Below are positions 1-7,544 of a stretch of 9,988 nt of DNA, piece after piece (the first letter of the stretch is position 1; each line of letters starts with the position of its first letter). Source of the stretch: an uncultured Flammeovirgaceae bacterium (GTDB lineage Bacteria; Bacteroidota; Bacteroidia; Cytophagales; Cyclobacteriaceae); the NCBI GenBank assembly GCA_946886805.1, contig CAMPJM010000113.1, forward strand, positions 1 through 9,988. The letters run 5' to 3'. The notes beneath the pieces were generated by a model. That model was not told where the DNA came from, did not search any database, and saw only the letters and a program-made list of their open reading frames with translations. The position numbers and the translations under genes were made by a program.

Positions 1-74
1 CAAATTGGACAAGAAATAAAAGCTGTTTGAGCCCGCCTTTTTCGGCGGGTGAGTTTCTTTTATTTCCCAATTTG
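1..74. terminator. Long inverted repeat, probable bidirectional intrinsic terminator
   Basis: Three nested pairs of arms are visible. CAAATTGG (1-8) pairs with CCAATTTG (67-74), GAAATAAAAG (13-22) with CTTTTATTTC (57-66), and CCCGCC (32-37) with GGCGGG (44-49) around the loop TTTTTC. That gives 24 base pairs with internal bulges. The AT-rich arms are inverted, so the GC-rich hairpin is followed by a U-rich tract of the form CUUUUAUUUC on both strands. This is what a two-way terminator would look like. It could stop a plus-strand gene lying left of the window and the minus-strand transcript of the serine hydrolase gene that ends at 289. The repeat begins at the window's first base and may extend further. 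A mobile-element end is a less likely alternative. Confidence 0.6.
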
Positions 75-116
75 TTAAGGAAAATAGCGTAAAAAAATGA
101 ATACAGCCTTGATTTT

Positions 117-160
117 TTTGTCCCGAGGTTTCTCTCGGGAGCCCGTCCGGCGAGGACAAA
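117..160. repeat. GC-rich palindromic element with three-way-junction potential
   Basis: TTTGTCC (117-123) pairs with GGACAAA (154-160). Inside lie CGAG/CTCG (124-127/134-137) and a small GCC/GGC hairpin (141-143/149-151). A competing simpler fold is a perfect 7-bp stem TCCCGAG/CTCGGGA (121-127/134-140) with a 6-nt loop. The element is clearly richer in GC than the DNA around it. Neither strand has a U-tract after the hairpin, so it is not a standard terminator. It may be a REP-like dispersed repeat or part of the 3' untranslated region of the serine hydrolase transcript. The pairing is visible, but the role is unknown. Confidence 0.4.
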
Positions 161-288
161 TGGAAATCGAACAGCTTCCATCACAATATTTAGCAAAACT
201 AACTTTGCCCTAGTTATAAGCTCTTCAATCTGCCAGTACAAAAATTCCCGCCCCACAGAAATATTTCTTGACCCACACCAAGTCGATT

Positions 289-1182
289 CTACTTAATATA
301 ATCATATACAATTTTAGAAACCTCGGCCAACATGGCTGTTCCTGCTTTTTCGTCTTCCATATTTTTTGATAGCAAAACAAGCACATATCTGTGTCCATCG
401 GGCAAAAACACTATTCCGGAATCATGGTGCACTCCGGTTATAGAGCCTGTTTTGTTCGCTACTTTCACTTCTTTTGGAAGTTTTGCCGGGATAATATCCC
501 TATGAGTTTGCTGCATCAAAACTTCAATCATTTCCTCGCTGGCCTCCTGGCTAACCGCCTCTCCCCTTCCCAATTTTTCGAAGATTATCATAAGGTCGTA
601 AGCAGTAGTGGTATTATTTAATCCTGCTTCATAAGCTTTCATATCTTCAACGCCTCTCAGAACATTGATATCTTCCGCTCCAAGATTTCTCATAGTCTGG
701 TTTACATTTTCAGCACCCACAAATTCTATGACAATATTAGTCGCCAAATTGCTACTGTAGATAATCATATCCACCAGCAAATCTTTGATCCTTCTTTTTT
801 GACCTATTTGTTCATATATATGCTCCCCATCATCTCTTCCGATATCCAATTTAAAAAAGCTACTGTCTACTATGCTTTTAAATTCATTCTTAACTGGTAG
901 AGAGTCATTTAAAGAAAACTTACCCTCGTTTGCTTGTTTATAAACTTCAATCATCACAGGGGTTTTCATAGTGCTGGCAGCATGAAACTCTTCTCTTACA
1001 TTAATAAATATTGGTTCATTGCTACCGGAAAGATCTCTAAAAGCCATTGCAAAGTCACCACTGGTAGCGTTGAACAGTGCTGCAATTTCGTTTCGTATTT
1101 TTTCGGATTCTTCCATATCGCTTTGACTGTATCCTCTATTACAAAAAATCAATATCAGAAAAAAAATAGTTTTATAGTGCAT
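289..1182 (-). CDS. Class A beta-lactamase-related serine hydrolase, exported
   Basis: The 297-residue protein starts with a signal peptide (about residues 1-20, ending GYSQ), so it should act in the periplasm. It belongs to the beta-lactamase2 / class A fold. The active-site motif STMK holds the nucleophile Ser70 and Lys73. SSN at 143-145 occupies the SDN position, and KTG is at 244-246. EAGLN (185-189) matches the ExxLN omega-loop motif. Two things are odd. The middle Asp of SDN is Ser, and the stretch between LN and the following TTT is about eight residues shorter than in TEM-type enzymes, so the omega loop looks shortened. Many uncharacterised Bacteroidota and Acidobacteria serine hydrolases share this GLNNTTTA pattern, so penicillin hydrolysis is possible but not assured. 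A peptidase or esterase role is the alternative. The gene lies 85 nt after the PBP4-like gene on the same strand. The fold is certain; the substrate is not. Confidence 0.9.
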   Translation of the reverse strand: MHYKTIFFLILIFCNRGYSQSDMEESEKIRNEIAALFNATSGDFAMAFRDLSGSNEPIFINVREEFHAASTMKTPVMIEVYKQANEGKFSLNDSLPVKNEFKSIVDSSFFKLDIGRDDGEHIYEQIGQKRRIKDLLVDMIIYSSNLATNIVIEFVGAENVNQTMRNLGAEDINVLRGVEDMKAYEAGLNNTTTAYDLMIIFEKLGRGEAVSQEASEEMIEVLMQQTHRDIIPAKLPKEVKVANKTGSITGVHHDSGIVFLPDGHRYVLVLLSKNMEDEKAGTAMLAEVSKIVYDYIK

Positions 1183-1240
1183 TTATTTATAAATAAAAGG
1201 TTGTTGATCAATTTGAGTACTGCAAAATCGGTTTAAATTC

Positions 1241-1271
1241 AAAACGTATTGCCCACGTAAGACTTTCCTAA
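1241..1271 (-). promoter_or_regulatory. Weak Bacteroidota-type promoter candidate for the serine hydrolase gene
   Basis: On the minus strand, TTAG (1271-1268) and TACGTTTT (1248-1241) are separated by 19 nt. The Bacteroidota consensus is TTTG and TAnnTTTG at about this spacing, so each box has one mismatch. The -7 box ends about 58 nt before the ATG. The upstream box overlaps the stop codon of the preceding PBP4-like gene. If real, it would allow the hydrolase to be expressed apart from its neighbour. Such AT-rich matches arise often by chance. Confidence 0.22.
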
Positions 1272-2557
1272 TACTCCTCATGTATCTTCCATAATATCCG
1301 CTCCATTTCTTCTTTTAGCTCCGATGAAGAAATTACATAATTATTATGCATAAAACTAAAAATAAGCTTTCTCCCTTTTTTTGTAAGAAGATAACCACTT
1401 AAACAAATACTATTACTTAGCGTACCGGTTTTAGCAAAAACATAAGGTTTATCTGCCTTATAATTATTTTTTATGGTTCCTGATTCTCCTCCTACAGGCA
1501 AATATTCAAGAATTTTTTCTTCAGGATATTCCTGATGGATCATTTTCAATAGCGCAATGACACTGCGTGGAGTAAACATATTATATCCTGACAAGCCAGA
1601 GCCGTCGACCCATTGCGGCTCATCAGGAAGCTTATTCAAAAAGTTGGCTTTAGAGTAGTCAATAACCGCTTCAATATTAAATGAATCAAATAAAACCTGG
1701 GAACATAAAAGCAGCAATTGTTCCGCTACAAAATTATCACTCTCCTTTAGCATTTTCTTAAATAAAGAATCTGAAGATATTGTCTTCAGCACTTCAAATG
1801 TGCGACTATCATAATCCGAAAAGGGAATTAATTGAACATTTCTTTTTAGAGTATCTTCCAAAAGCTTTATCACCAGTGTGTCTGATCCTGCAAATGGTTT
1901 ATCGATTTCAAATTCAAGCGAATCATATTTCTTAATAATAAAGGAGTATTCGTTGGTAAATTGGGATCTTGTAAAGCGGTAGTCATCTGTTACAAGGGAA
2001 CTGTCTGCTCTAACATTTTCATAAAAAAAGAAAGGATGGATAGAAAATGCCGAATCCTCGAATAGCTTTTCAAACCGGACAAAATTACCATAAATAGGAA
2101 AAGCTGATTTTTCAGTACCATAATAGTAATTGTACCAATCCCATGACCAGCCCGGACCTAATGGATTTACCTCCTTAAAATTATTTGCATAAAACAGATC
2201 TTTAGAATGATATTTTAAGAAATCAAAAGCTAATGTGTTTTGAAAATCAGGATGAAGAAAAGAAGGATCTCCTGTTCCCCAAAAAATTAAAGAATCATCA
2301 CTTTCTATATAATATAGCCCCGGTACTGAGTCTCCCAATATTTTTTGGGCCGCGTAAAAGGTAAATATTTTAGTGTTGGAGGCAGGAACAAAATACTTAT
2401 CCTCATTTTGAACATAAATCATTTTCTCCTTTTCAGGATCATATAACGCAAATCCTGTATATCCTTTACTGAAGGTATCAGACTTTTTAAAAGAATTTTT
2501 TAATCCGGAACATGAAATTAAAAACAAGAAAAATAGAAGATAAAAAATGCTTTTCAT
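1268..2557 (-). CDS. dacB: PBP4/DacB-type D-alanyl-D-alanine carboxypeptidase (family S13), lipoprotein
   Basis: This enzyme trims or cuts D-Ala-containing peptidoglycan peptides in the periplasm. The frame is open up to an ATG at 2671, but the ATG at 2557 is the better start. It gives a 429-residue protein opening with a hydrophobic segment and the lipobox LISC (Cys16), so the product is probably lipid-anchored. The longer form would bury that signal behind 38 ordinary residues. All three penicillin-binding motifs are present: SNTK (Ser60, Lys63), SDN (273-275) and KTG (376-378). The family landmarks GPGWSWDWYNYYYG (134-147) and VDGSGLSGYN (317-326) are also present. The large insert between the first two motifs is typical of PBP4. 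The length is slightly below E. coli DacB. The gene follows the SusD-like gene by 208 nt on the same strand. The family call is very secure, and the start is probable. Confidence 0.93.
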   Translation of the reverse strand: MKSIFYLLFFLFLISCSGLKNSFKKSDTFSKGYTGFALYDPEKEKMIYVQNEDKYFVPASNTKIFTFYAAQKILGDSVPGLYYIESDDSLIFWGTGDPSFLHPDFQNTLAFDFLKYHSKDLFYANNFKEVNPLGPGWSWDWYNYYYGTEKSAFPIYGNFVRFEKLFEDSAFSIHPFFFYENVRADSSLVTDDYRFTRSQFTNEYSFIIKKYDSLEFEIDKPFAGSDTLVIKLLEDTLKRNVQLIPFSDYDSRTFEVLKTISSDSLFKKMLKESDNFVAEQLLLLCSQVLFDSFNIEAVIDYSKANFLNKLPDEPQWVDGSGLSGYNMFTPRSVIALLKMIHQEYPEEKILEYLPVGGESGTIKNNYKADKPYVFAKTGTLSNSICLSGYLLTKKGRKLIFSFMHNNYVISSSELKEEMERILWKIHEEY

Positions 2558-2703
2558 AAATGTTTGATAATAAGGCTCCCGAAAAATCCAAGGGAAATCG
2601 CCTTTAAGATATTTTATCTGCTCTGTAACTTTCCAAAAGTTTTTGTATTCTATAGCCTTTTTTAGGAACACGCAGGAACTCTTCGAAAAATCCGAAAGCT
2701 GAA

Positions 2704-2753
2704 GGCTCGCAACAAAAAACTCCCTATATCTTAAAAGGATTTCGTAACGAGCC
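2704..2753 (-). repeat. Inverted repeat downstream of the SusD-like gene, possible weak terminator
   Basis: GGCTCG (2704-2709) is inverted as CGAGCC (2748-2753). On the minus strand the stem extends to about ten positions, with one wobble and one mismatch, around a roughly 30-nt loop. It lies 13 nt past the SusD stop codon, in the 208-nt gap before the PBP4 start. There is no U-run directly after it, only a later GGATTTTTCG. It may attenuate or stabilise the susCD message rather than end it. The 10-mer CGAAAAATCC also occurs twice in this gap (2580-2589 and 2684-2693). Confidence 0.3.
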
Positions 2754-2765
2754 CTAAGAAAACAA

Positions 2766-4184
2766 TTAATTATCCCACCATATTCTGTCTAAAAGAGTCA
2801 CCTCCGGAACATTAGCCCCATTTCTACTGATCTCAGAATCTGGATACACCAAGCGGCGAATAAATTCATTATTCAAATCCGGATTAAGGTTTTCCGGTAG
2901 TGTCATATCTTCATATTGATAATCATGTCTTCTTGCATCTACCCAAGCTTCCGGATGTAAGAACATTGCCACATACTTTTCTTTAAAAACATCATCTATG
3001 GTAAACGCATCCACTCCCATGCTTACAACCGGATTATTTATATATTTCTCTATTTCCACCGTATCGACACCTATTTTATCCATATGCGCTCTTATTCCTT
3101 CCAAATAAGCTTCGTAAGCACGTGTTTTATCAATAGTAAAGGCAGCTTCTGCTTCTATAAATTGTTGTTCTGCATAGGTAGCAATAAGAACAGGAGCTTG
3201 ATCTGCAGTATAAAATCCGTCTGAAATTAAGGTAGAACGTGCACCCGATGCAGGTGCATCCCCTCTTCCAGCACCGTTTACGGTCCCCAGAAATGTGCCG
3301 CTGTCTGTCGTATCAACCATAAGGGGCAGTCTCGGATCAAAAACGCCGAAGGTTGTCCCATCCAGGGACTGGATAAATTGCTGTGAAATCCAACCACCCA
3401 AAATCAAATTTTCATTGTCGGTCACTATTAGAGCCCAGGGGTTAAATTGGTCTTCAAAAAAATCGACTTGTGCATCATCATCATTTCCCGTAAAACCATT
3501 ATCAATTGCTTGTAAGATAGCTGCAGGGTCATATTCAGGGGTTTCACTTAAATGATTAAGGTATCTGGCCCTTAGCATATTAGCAAATTTCTCCCACTGC
3601 TCTAAACTTCCTCCGTAAATAAAATCATCTGAGCCGATGGACAGAATAGTTTCAGCTGAAAGGTCTTGGATACCTTCGTCCAAAAGTCTAAATATCTCCT
3701 CATAAAGCTCCTGATCGCTATCATAAGAAGGTGTGAGTGTAGTGAATCTGAATGCCTCGGAATAAGGAATATTTCCCCATGCGTCTATAGTCATACCCAG
3801 ATTTAAAGCCATGAGAATTTTTGCTACACCGCGGTACGGAATGGACTCTGTTTCCTCAGCCTTATCCATAAGGTCAGTCAGATCAGTCATTACATTGTAT
3901 AAATTTTCCCAGGTTATACTGTGGCTAACGGGATCCATGACATCAGACGAACTACCAGGATTTGGAGAAGCAAGGTATTGAACGTAGTATGAAGTAAAAT
4001 CACCCAGCCTAAAGGTATTCTGTGCTGTCTCGTAGGTAGAATTGATTAAAAGCGAAGGCGCTGAAGCTTCCTCTGGATTATTAGGGTTTTCATTGATGTC
4101 GAGGTAATCTTCACAGGCAGTTGTAAAGAATAGACATGCTACAATCATATATATATTAATTTTTTTTATCTTTTTCATAGTCAT
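2766..4184 (-). CDS. SusD/RagB-family outer-membrane nutrient-binding lipoprotein (SusD-like_2 type)
   Basis: This surface lipoprotein should act as the lid and substrate-capturing partner of the SusC channel encoded just before it. The 472-residue protein begins with a Lys-rich start, a hydrophobic stretch and the lipobox TTAC. Cys24 is followed by Glu-Asp, an acidic context common in surface-exposed Bacteroidota lipoproteins. Next comes DYLDINENPNNP (26-37), a hallmark of the SusD-like_2 branch. Also family-typical are DAWGNIPYSEAF in the helical core, LEQWEKFANMLRARYL, the late segment LHPEAWVDARRHDY, and the ending RIWWDN. The start lies 6 nt after the susC stop, so the two are surely co-transcribed. 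A second in-frame ATG two codons later (4178) could also serve. The substrate cannot be read from the sequence. This branch is found with carbohydrate and peptide importers, and no degradative enzyme sits beside it here. Confidence 0.95.
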   Translation of the reverse strand: MTMKKIKKINIYMIVACLFFTTACEDYLDINENPNNPEEASAPSLLINSTYETAQNTFRLGDFTSYYVQYLASPNPGSSSDVMDPVSHSITWENLYNVMTDLTDLMDKAEETESIPYRGVAKILMALNLGMTIDAWGNIPYSEAFRFTTLTPSYDSDQELYEEIFRLLDEGIQDLSAETILSIGSDDFIYGGSLEQWEKFANMLRARYLNHLSETPEYDPAAILQAIDNGFTGNDDDAQVDFFEDQFNPWALIVTDNENLILGGWISQQFIQSLDGTTFGVFDPRLPLMVDTTDSGTFLGTVNGAGRGDAPASGARSTLISDGFYTADQAPVLIATYAEQQFIEAEAAFTIDKTRAYEAYLEGIRAHMDKIGVDTVEIEKYINNPVVSMGVDAFTIDDVFKEKYVAMFLHPEAWVDARRHDYQYEDMTLPENLNPDLNNEFIRRLVYPDSEISRNGANVPEVTLLDRIWWDN

Positions 4185-4190
4185 TTTCTT

Positions 4191-7100
4191 TTACAGACCT
4201 AAATTTAAAGTAAAAAACAGGCTCTTTACACCAGGATAGCCTAACCCGCTAAAACCAACAGCATTTCCACCGGCACCGGCACTGAACGATTCCGGATCAA
4301 AACCATCCCAGGGAGTGTACAATATAATATTATTGGCAGCAACAGAGATCCGTGCAGATTTAAATGGAGTAGCTTCCAACAAGCCCGGCTGAAAATTGTA
4401 GCCAATCGTAACGTTTCTAAGTTTTATAAAAGAGGCATCCTGAACAAAATTCTCACTGGTAGTTCGGTAGTGGTTTCTATAATAGCCTGCTCCATAATCA
4501 AAACCATCCGGGCCAATTCCTTGTCCCAACCAGACTTCCTGAGTATTGGGAGACCCATCGGCAGTCACACCTTCAAAAACTTTTGTTTCATTCCTGTTTG
4601 CTGTATAAGCTGCTATGCCAAAAGCCGAGAAAAAATTATCATACTGGTTATACTGCTCAACATCAGCTCTAAAATCAATAAGAAATGAAAAATCAAAAGC
4701 TTTATAACTAAAAGTATTTCTCAACCCACCAAACCATTTTGGAACAGTATTTCCGAGAATTAACTGATCGCCATTTCGAACAGGAAATCCGTTGTCGCCA
4801 ATGATTATAGGTCTGTCTTCATCTAAATGGATCAAGTCTTCAGGAGCACCACCGGGGTAATAGCGTTCATAGCTACTCCCATAGATATTACCGTAGGCTT
4901 CTCCCTCAATTAGCTTCATCGTAACTGTACTGCCTGCATAGCCAAACTGGCTGCCTACTACAATTTCGTCAATACCTTCCCTTATTTTCACCACTTCATT
5001 GTTATTATGCGATAAATTCAGGGACACATCCCAATTAAAATCCTCAGTTCTTACAGGCGTCCCACTAAGAATGAATTCAATCCCTTTGTTCACTATATTT
5101 CCAGCATTCGTAATATATATTGAATACCCGGTTGCATCGGAAATTGGAACACGTACTATCTGATCCTTACTGTTTGATCTGTACCAGGTAAAATCAAGTC
5201 CGATGCGGTTATCCAAAAATCTCAGGTTTGTTCCCAATTCAAAGGCGACTGTTTCTTCAGGTTTTAGGTCAGGATCCCCATATTGGCTATATCTGGTCAA
5301 ACCTGCCTCACCGCCTAAGGGGTATTGTTCAGGTGCCGTATAAGTCTGTCCTAGCAGATAGGGATCTGTATCTTTTCCTACCTTAGCCCATGATGCCCGC
5401 AGCTTTCCAAATGTTAAAAAGTCTGGCAAATCAAACGCTTCACTGAACACAAAGCCCAAATTAACAGAGGGATAGAAGAATGAATTGTTATCCTTTGGCA
5501 GGGTAGACGACAGATCGTTACGACCTGTGATGTTTAAGAAAAGAAAATTATCATAATCCAACATTAGATCGCCATAAAAGCCCACCAGCCTTCTTTTTCT
5601 TTTATCCTGAGAAGTAGAAATCTGTGTTGCATAGCTCAGGTCATAGAAATTCGGGATAATAAAATCTTCGGCTTCAGCATTCACCCTTTCGTAATTCCTT
5701 TCAAAAATATCGTTGCCTAAGCGAAGGGTTGCTCTAAATTTTTCTGTGAAATTTCCAGTTAAAGTGACAAAAAGATTAGAATTGAAATCCCGGCTGTTTA
5801 TCCGGTTTTCATTAATAAACCCGGTACTGCTCAAGGGAGCTTCACCGTCAATGCCCAAAGGTCCCGGGGTTATTTCTGTACGGGCATCACTGTAAAAATC
5901 GGTCCCGACCAGGTAGGTAATATTGATCCAATCGGCAGGTTTATAAGTAAACCTCAGGTTACCGATTGTCCTGTTGACATTATCTTCGAATGTACTAAAC
6001 CGGGCGTCGTAAAGCGGGTTAGTATTAGTTCCAATACTGTTCATGGTTCCATCAGGATTTATATAATCATTTACATCCTGAGTCTCGGTCCAATAAACCA
6101 TCCTTTCCATAAAACGGTCATGAGGCACCCTGTTTCCTCCGGAATTGATATAATTAACCGACCCCGTAAAGTCAAACTTCTCGCTGATTTTAATAGAACC
6201 GGAAACTTTCGCAGTAGTACGTTCCCATTCGCTAAAGGGGATGATGCCATCGTGCATTAAATTACTTAGAGATCCATAAAAAGTAGCCTTTTCACTCCCT
6301 CCGGAAACACTTATGCTGTTATCAATCTGCACACCAGTTTCCATAACATCTCTCCAATTGTCTTCGTATTTGTGTCCCGGGACGGTTTCTGCCACTTCGG
6401 CAATAGGTGCGCCCCAAGCAGGCCAAAAGCTGTCAGGATCATATTCCCCACCAAAACCCTGTCCGTATACTTCCTGAAACTCCGGGTACTGATTAACCCG
6501 CTCAAATCCCACTGTGCTGTTTATGTTTACTTTTACTGCACCTGGCTTGCCTTTTTTTGTAGTGATAATAACGGCACCATTAGCCGCCCTCACGCCGTAC
6601 AAGGCCGTGGCTGCCGCACCTTTCAGCACGTTTATAGATTCAATATCATTGGGATTGATATCTGCCGCCCGGTTTGACAAACCTCTGGGGGTACGCGTGT
6701 CCAAATCTTCTACTGTAGAGTTGTCGATAGGCACCCCGTCCACCACAAACAAGGGCTGATTGTCTGCACTGGGATCCAAAGAATTGATTCCCCTGATGAT
6801 AATTCTGGCACTTTGCCCCGGAGCTCCACCAGCGTTGGTGATCTGCACACCCGCTACTTGCCCTTGGAGCGCACTCACAACATTCTGCTGCTTTGTCCTT
6901 GTTATTTCTTCAGCATCTATTTCCTGCACGGCATATCCAAGCGTCTTCTTATCTTGTTCTATCCCGAAGGAGGTAACCACAACTTCTGAAAGTGATACAA
7001 CGTCCTCAGAAAGTGTGACATTCAAGGTATTTCCAGTAACTGAAGACACTGGAATTTCTTTTTGAACGTAACCAATAAAAGAGAACACGAGAATATCACC

Positions 7101-7316
7101 GTCGCTGACAGATAGACTATAGTTGCCGTCTACATCCGATACAGTACCTTGATTTTGATCCTTGACGAGTATATTAACACCAGGCAAGGGAGTTCCATCA
7201 AATTTTGAAGTTACTTTACCATTTATTAACCGGTCCTGGGCAAAGCTGGAATGGAAACTTCCCATAATTACAATTAGAAAGAGCAACTTCCTTAAAGTTG
7301 GATAAAATTGTTTCAT
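4191..7316 (-). CDS. SusC/RagA-family TonB-linked outer-membrane transporter
   Basis: This TonB-dependent channel should import an oligomeric nutrient through the outer membrane with its SusD lid. The 1041-residue protein has a signal peptide (about 1-26, cleavage after SSFA, mature start QDRL). A carboxypeptidase-regulatory-like beta-sandwich follows (about 31-102, with the landmark GTPLPGVNILV at 41-51). Next are a TonB-box-like segment SEVVVTSFG (110-118) and the plug domain (about 125-258), which carries the family signatures PLFVVDGVPID (188-198), LKGAAATALYG (231-241) and ANGAVIITTKKG (245-256). The rest is the barrel, ending FFTLNLGL with a terminal aromatic/hydrophobic strand. There is no N-terminal secretin/TonB (STN) signalling domain, so control through a FecR/sigma-factor partner is unlikely. 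It is the first gene of the minus-strand cluster and has a promoter candidate about 50 nt upstream. It is full length with no frameshift seen. Confidence 0.97.
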   Translation of the reverse strand: MKQFYPTLRKLLFLIVIMGSFHSSFAQDRLINGKVTSKFDGTPLPGVNILVKDQNQGTVSDVDGNYSLSVSDGDILVFSFIGYVQKEIPVSSVTGNTLNVTLSEDVVSLSEVVVTSFGIEQDKKTLGYAVQEIDAEEITRTKQQNVVSALQGQVAGVQITNAGGAPGQSARIIIRGINSLDPSADNQPLFVVDGVPIDNSTVEDLDTRTPRGLSNRAADINPNDIESINVLKGAAATALYGVRAANGAVIITTKKGKPGAVKVNINSTVGFERVNQYPEFQEVYGQGFGGEYDPDSFWPAWGAPIAEVAETVPGHKYEDNWRDVMETGVQIDNSISVSGGSEKATFYGSLSNLMHDGIIPFSEWERTTAKVSGSIKISEKFDFTGSVNYINSGGNRVPHDRFMERMVYWTETQDVNDYINPDGTMNSIGTNTNPLYDARFSTFEDNVNRTIGNLRFTYKPADWINITYLVGTDFYSDARTEITPGPLGIDGEAPLSSTGFINENRINSRDFNSNLFVTLTGNFTEKFRATLRLGNDIFERNYERVNAEAEDFIIPNFYDLSYATQISTSQDKRKRRLVGFYGDLMLDYDNFLFLNITGRNDLSSTLPKDNNSFFYPSVNLGFVFSEAFDLPDFLTFGKLRASWAKVGKDTDPYLLGQTYTAPEQYPLGGEAGLTRYSQYGDPDLKPEETVAFELGTNLRFLDNRIGLDFTWYRSNSKDQIVRVPISDATGYSIYITNAGNIVNKGIEFILSGTPVRTEDFNWDVSLNLSHNNNEVVKIREGIDEIVVGSQFGYAGSTVTMKLIEGEAYGNIYGSSYERYYPGGAPEDLIHLDEDRPIIIGDNGFPVRNGDQLILGNTVPKWFGGLRNTFSYKAFDFSFLIDFRADVEQYNQYDNFFSAFGIAAYTANRNETKVFEGVTADGSPNTQEVWLGQGIGPDGFDYGAGYYRNHYRTTSENFVQDASFIKLRNVTIGYNFQPGLLEATPFKSARISVAANNIILYTPWDGFDPESFSAGAGGNAVGFSGLGYPGVKSLFFTLNLGL

Positions 7317-7364
7317 AGAATTTTGAGGTTAAAAGGTTCACTAAAAATGAGTTATGATCAACAA

Positions 7365-7395
7365 AAAATATAAACCAAAAAACTACTTGCCCAAA
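7365..7395 (-). promoter_or_regulatory. Bacteroidota-type promoter candidate for susCD
   Basis: On the minus strand, TTTG (7395-7392) is followed after exactly 19 nt by TATATTTT (7372-7365), with further T and G residues behind it. This fits the Bacteroidota consensus TTTG / TAnnTTTG at the usual spacing with a single mismatch in the last base. The -7 box lies about 48 nt before the susC ATG, leaving a leader of roughly 40 nt. No Shine-Dalgarno sequence is seen before the ATG, as is usual for the phylum. The T-rich background raises the chance of a random match. Confidence 0.4.
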
Positions 7396-7544
7396 GCCTG
7401 GCGAAAAAGATAAATTCTAAACAGTCAAAAAAATGGAATATTTGATTACATTATATTAGGAAATAATTTTCAAAAAGCATATTAAATCCTCGGAAAATTT
7501 CAATAATGAAATAAAATAATTATTTTCAAGCCCTTGATAGTGAA

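Noticed and set aside
391..621. Plus-strand open frame of 76 codons
   Set aside because: It lies wholly antisense to the serine hydrolase, whose motifs are intact. The translation has no recognisable features.
289..1182. Mobile antibiotic-resistance cassette around the beta-lactamase-like gene
   Set aside because: No transposase, integrase, attC site or flanking insertion sequence is present. The gene looks like a resident chromosomal hydrolase similar in composition to its neighbours.
6372..7065. Several plus-strand frames of 81-101 codons and a minus-strand 64-codon frame across 6311-7065
   Set aside because: All overlap the conserved plug and N-terminal domains of SusC in other frames and show no protein-like motifs.
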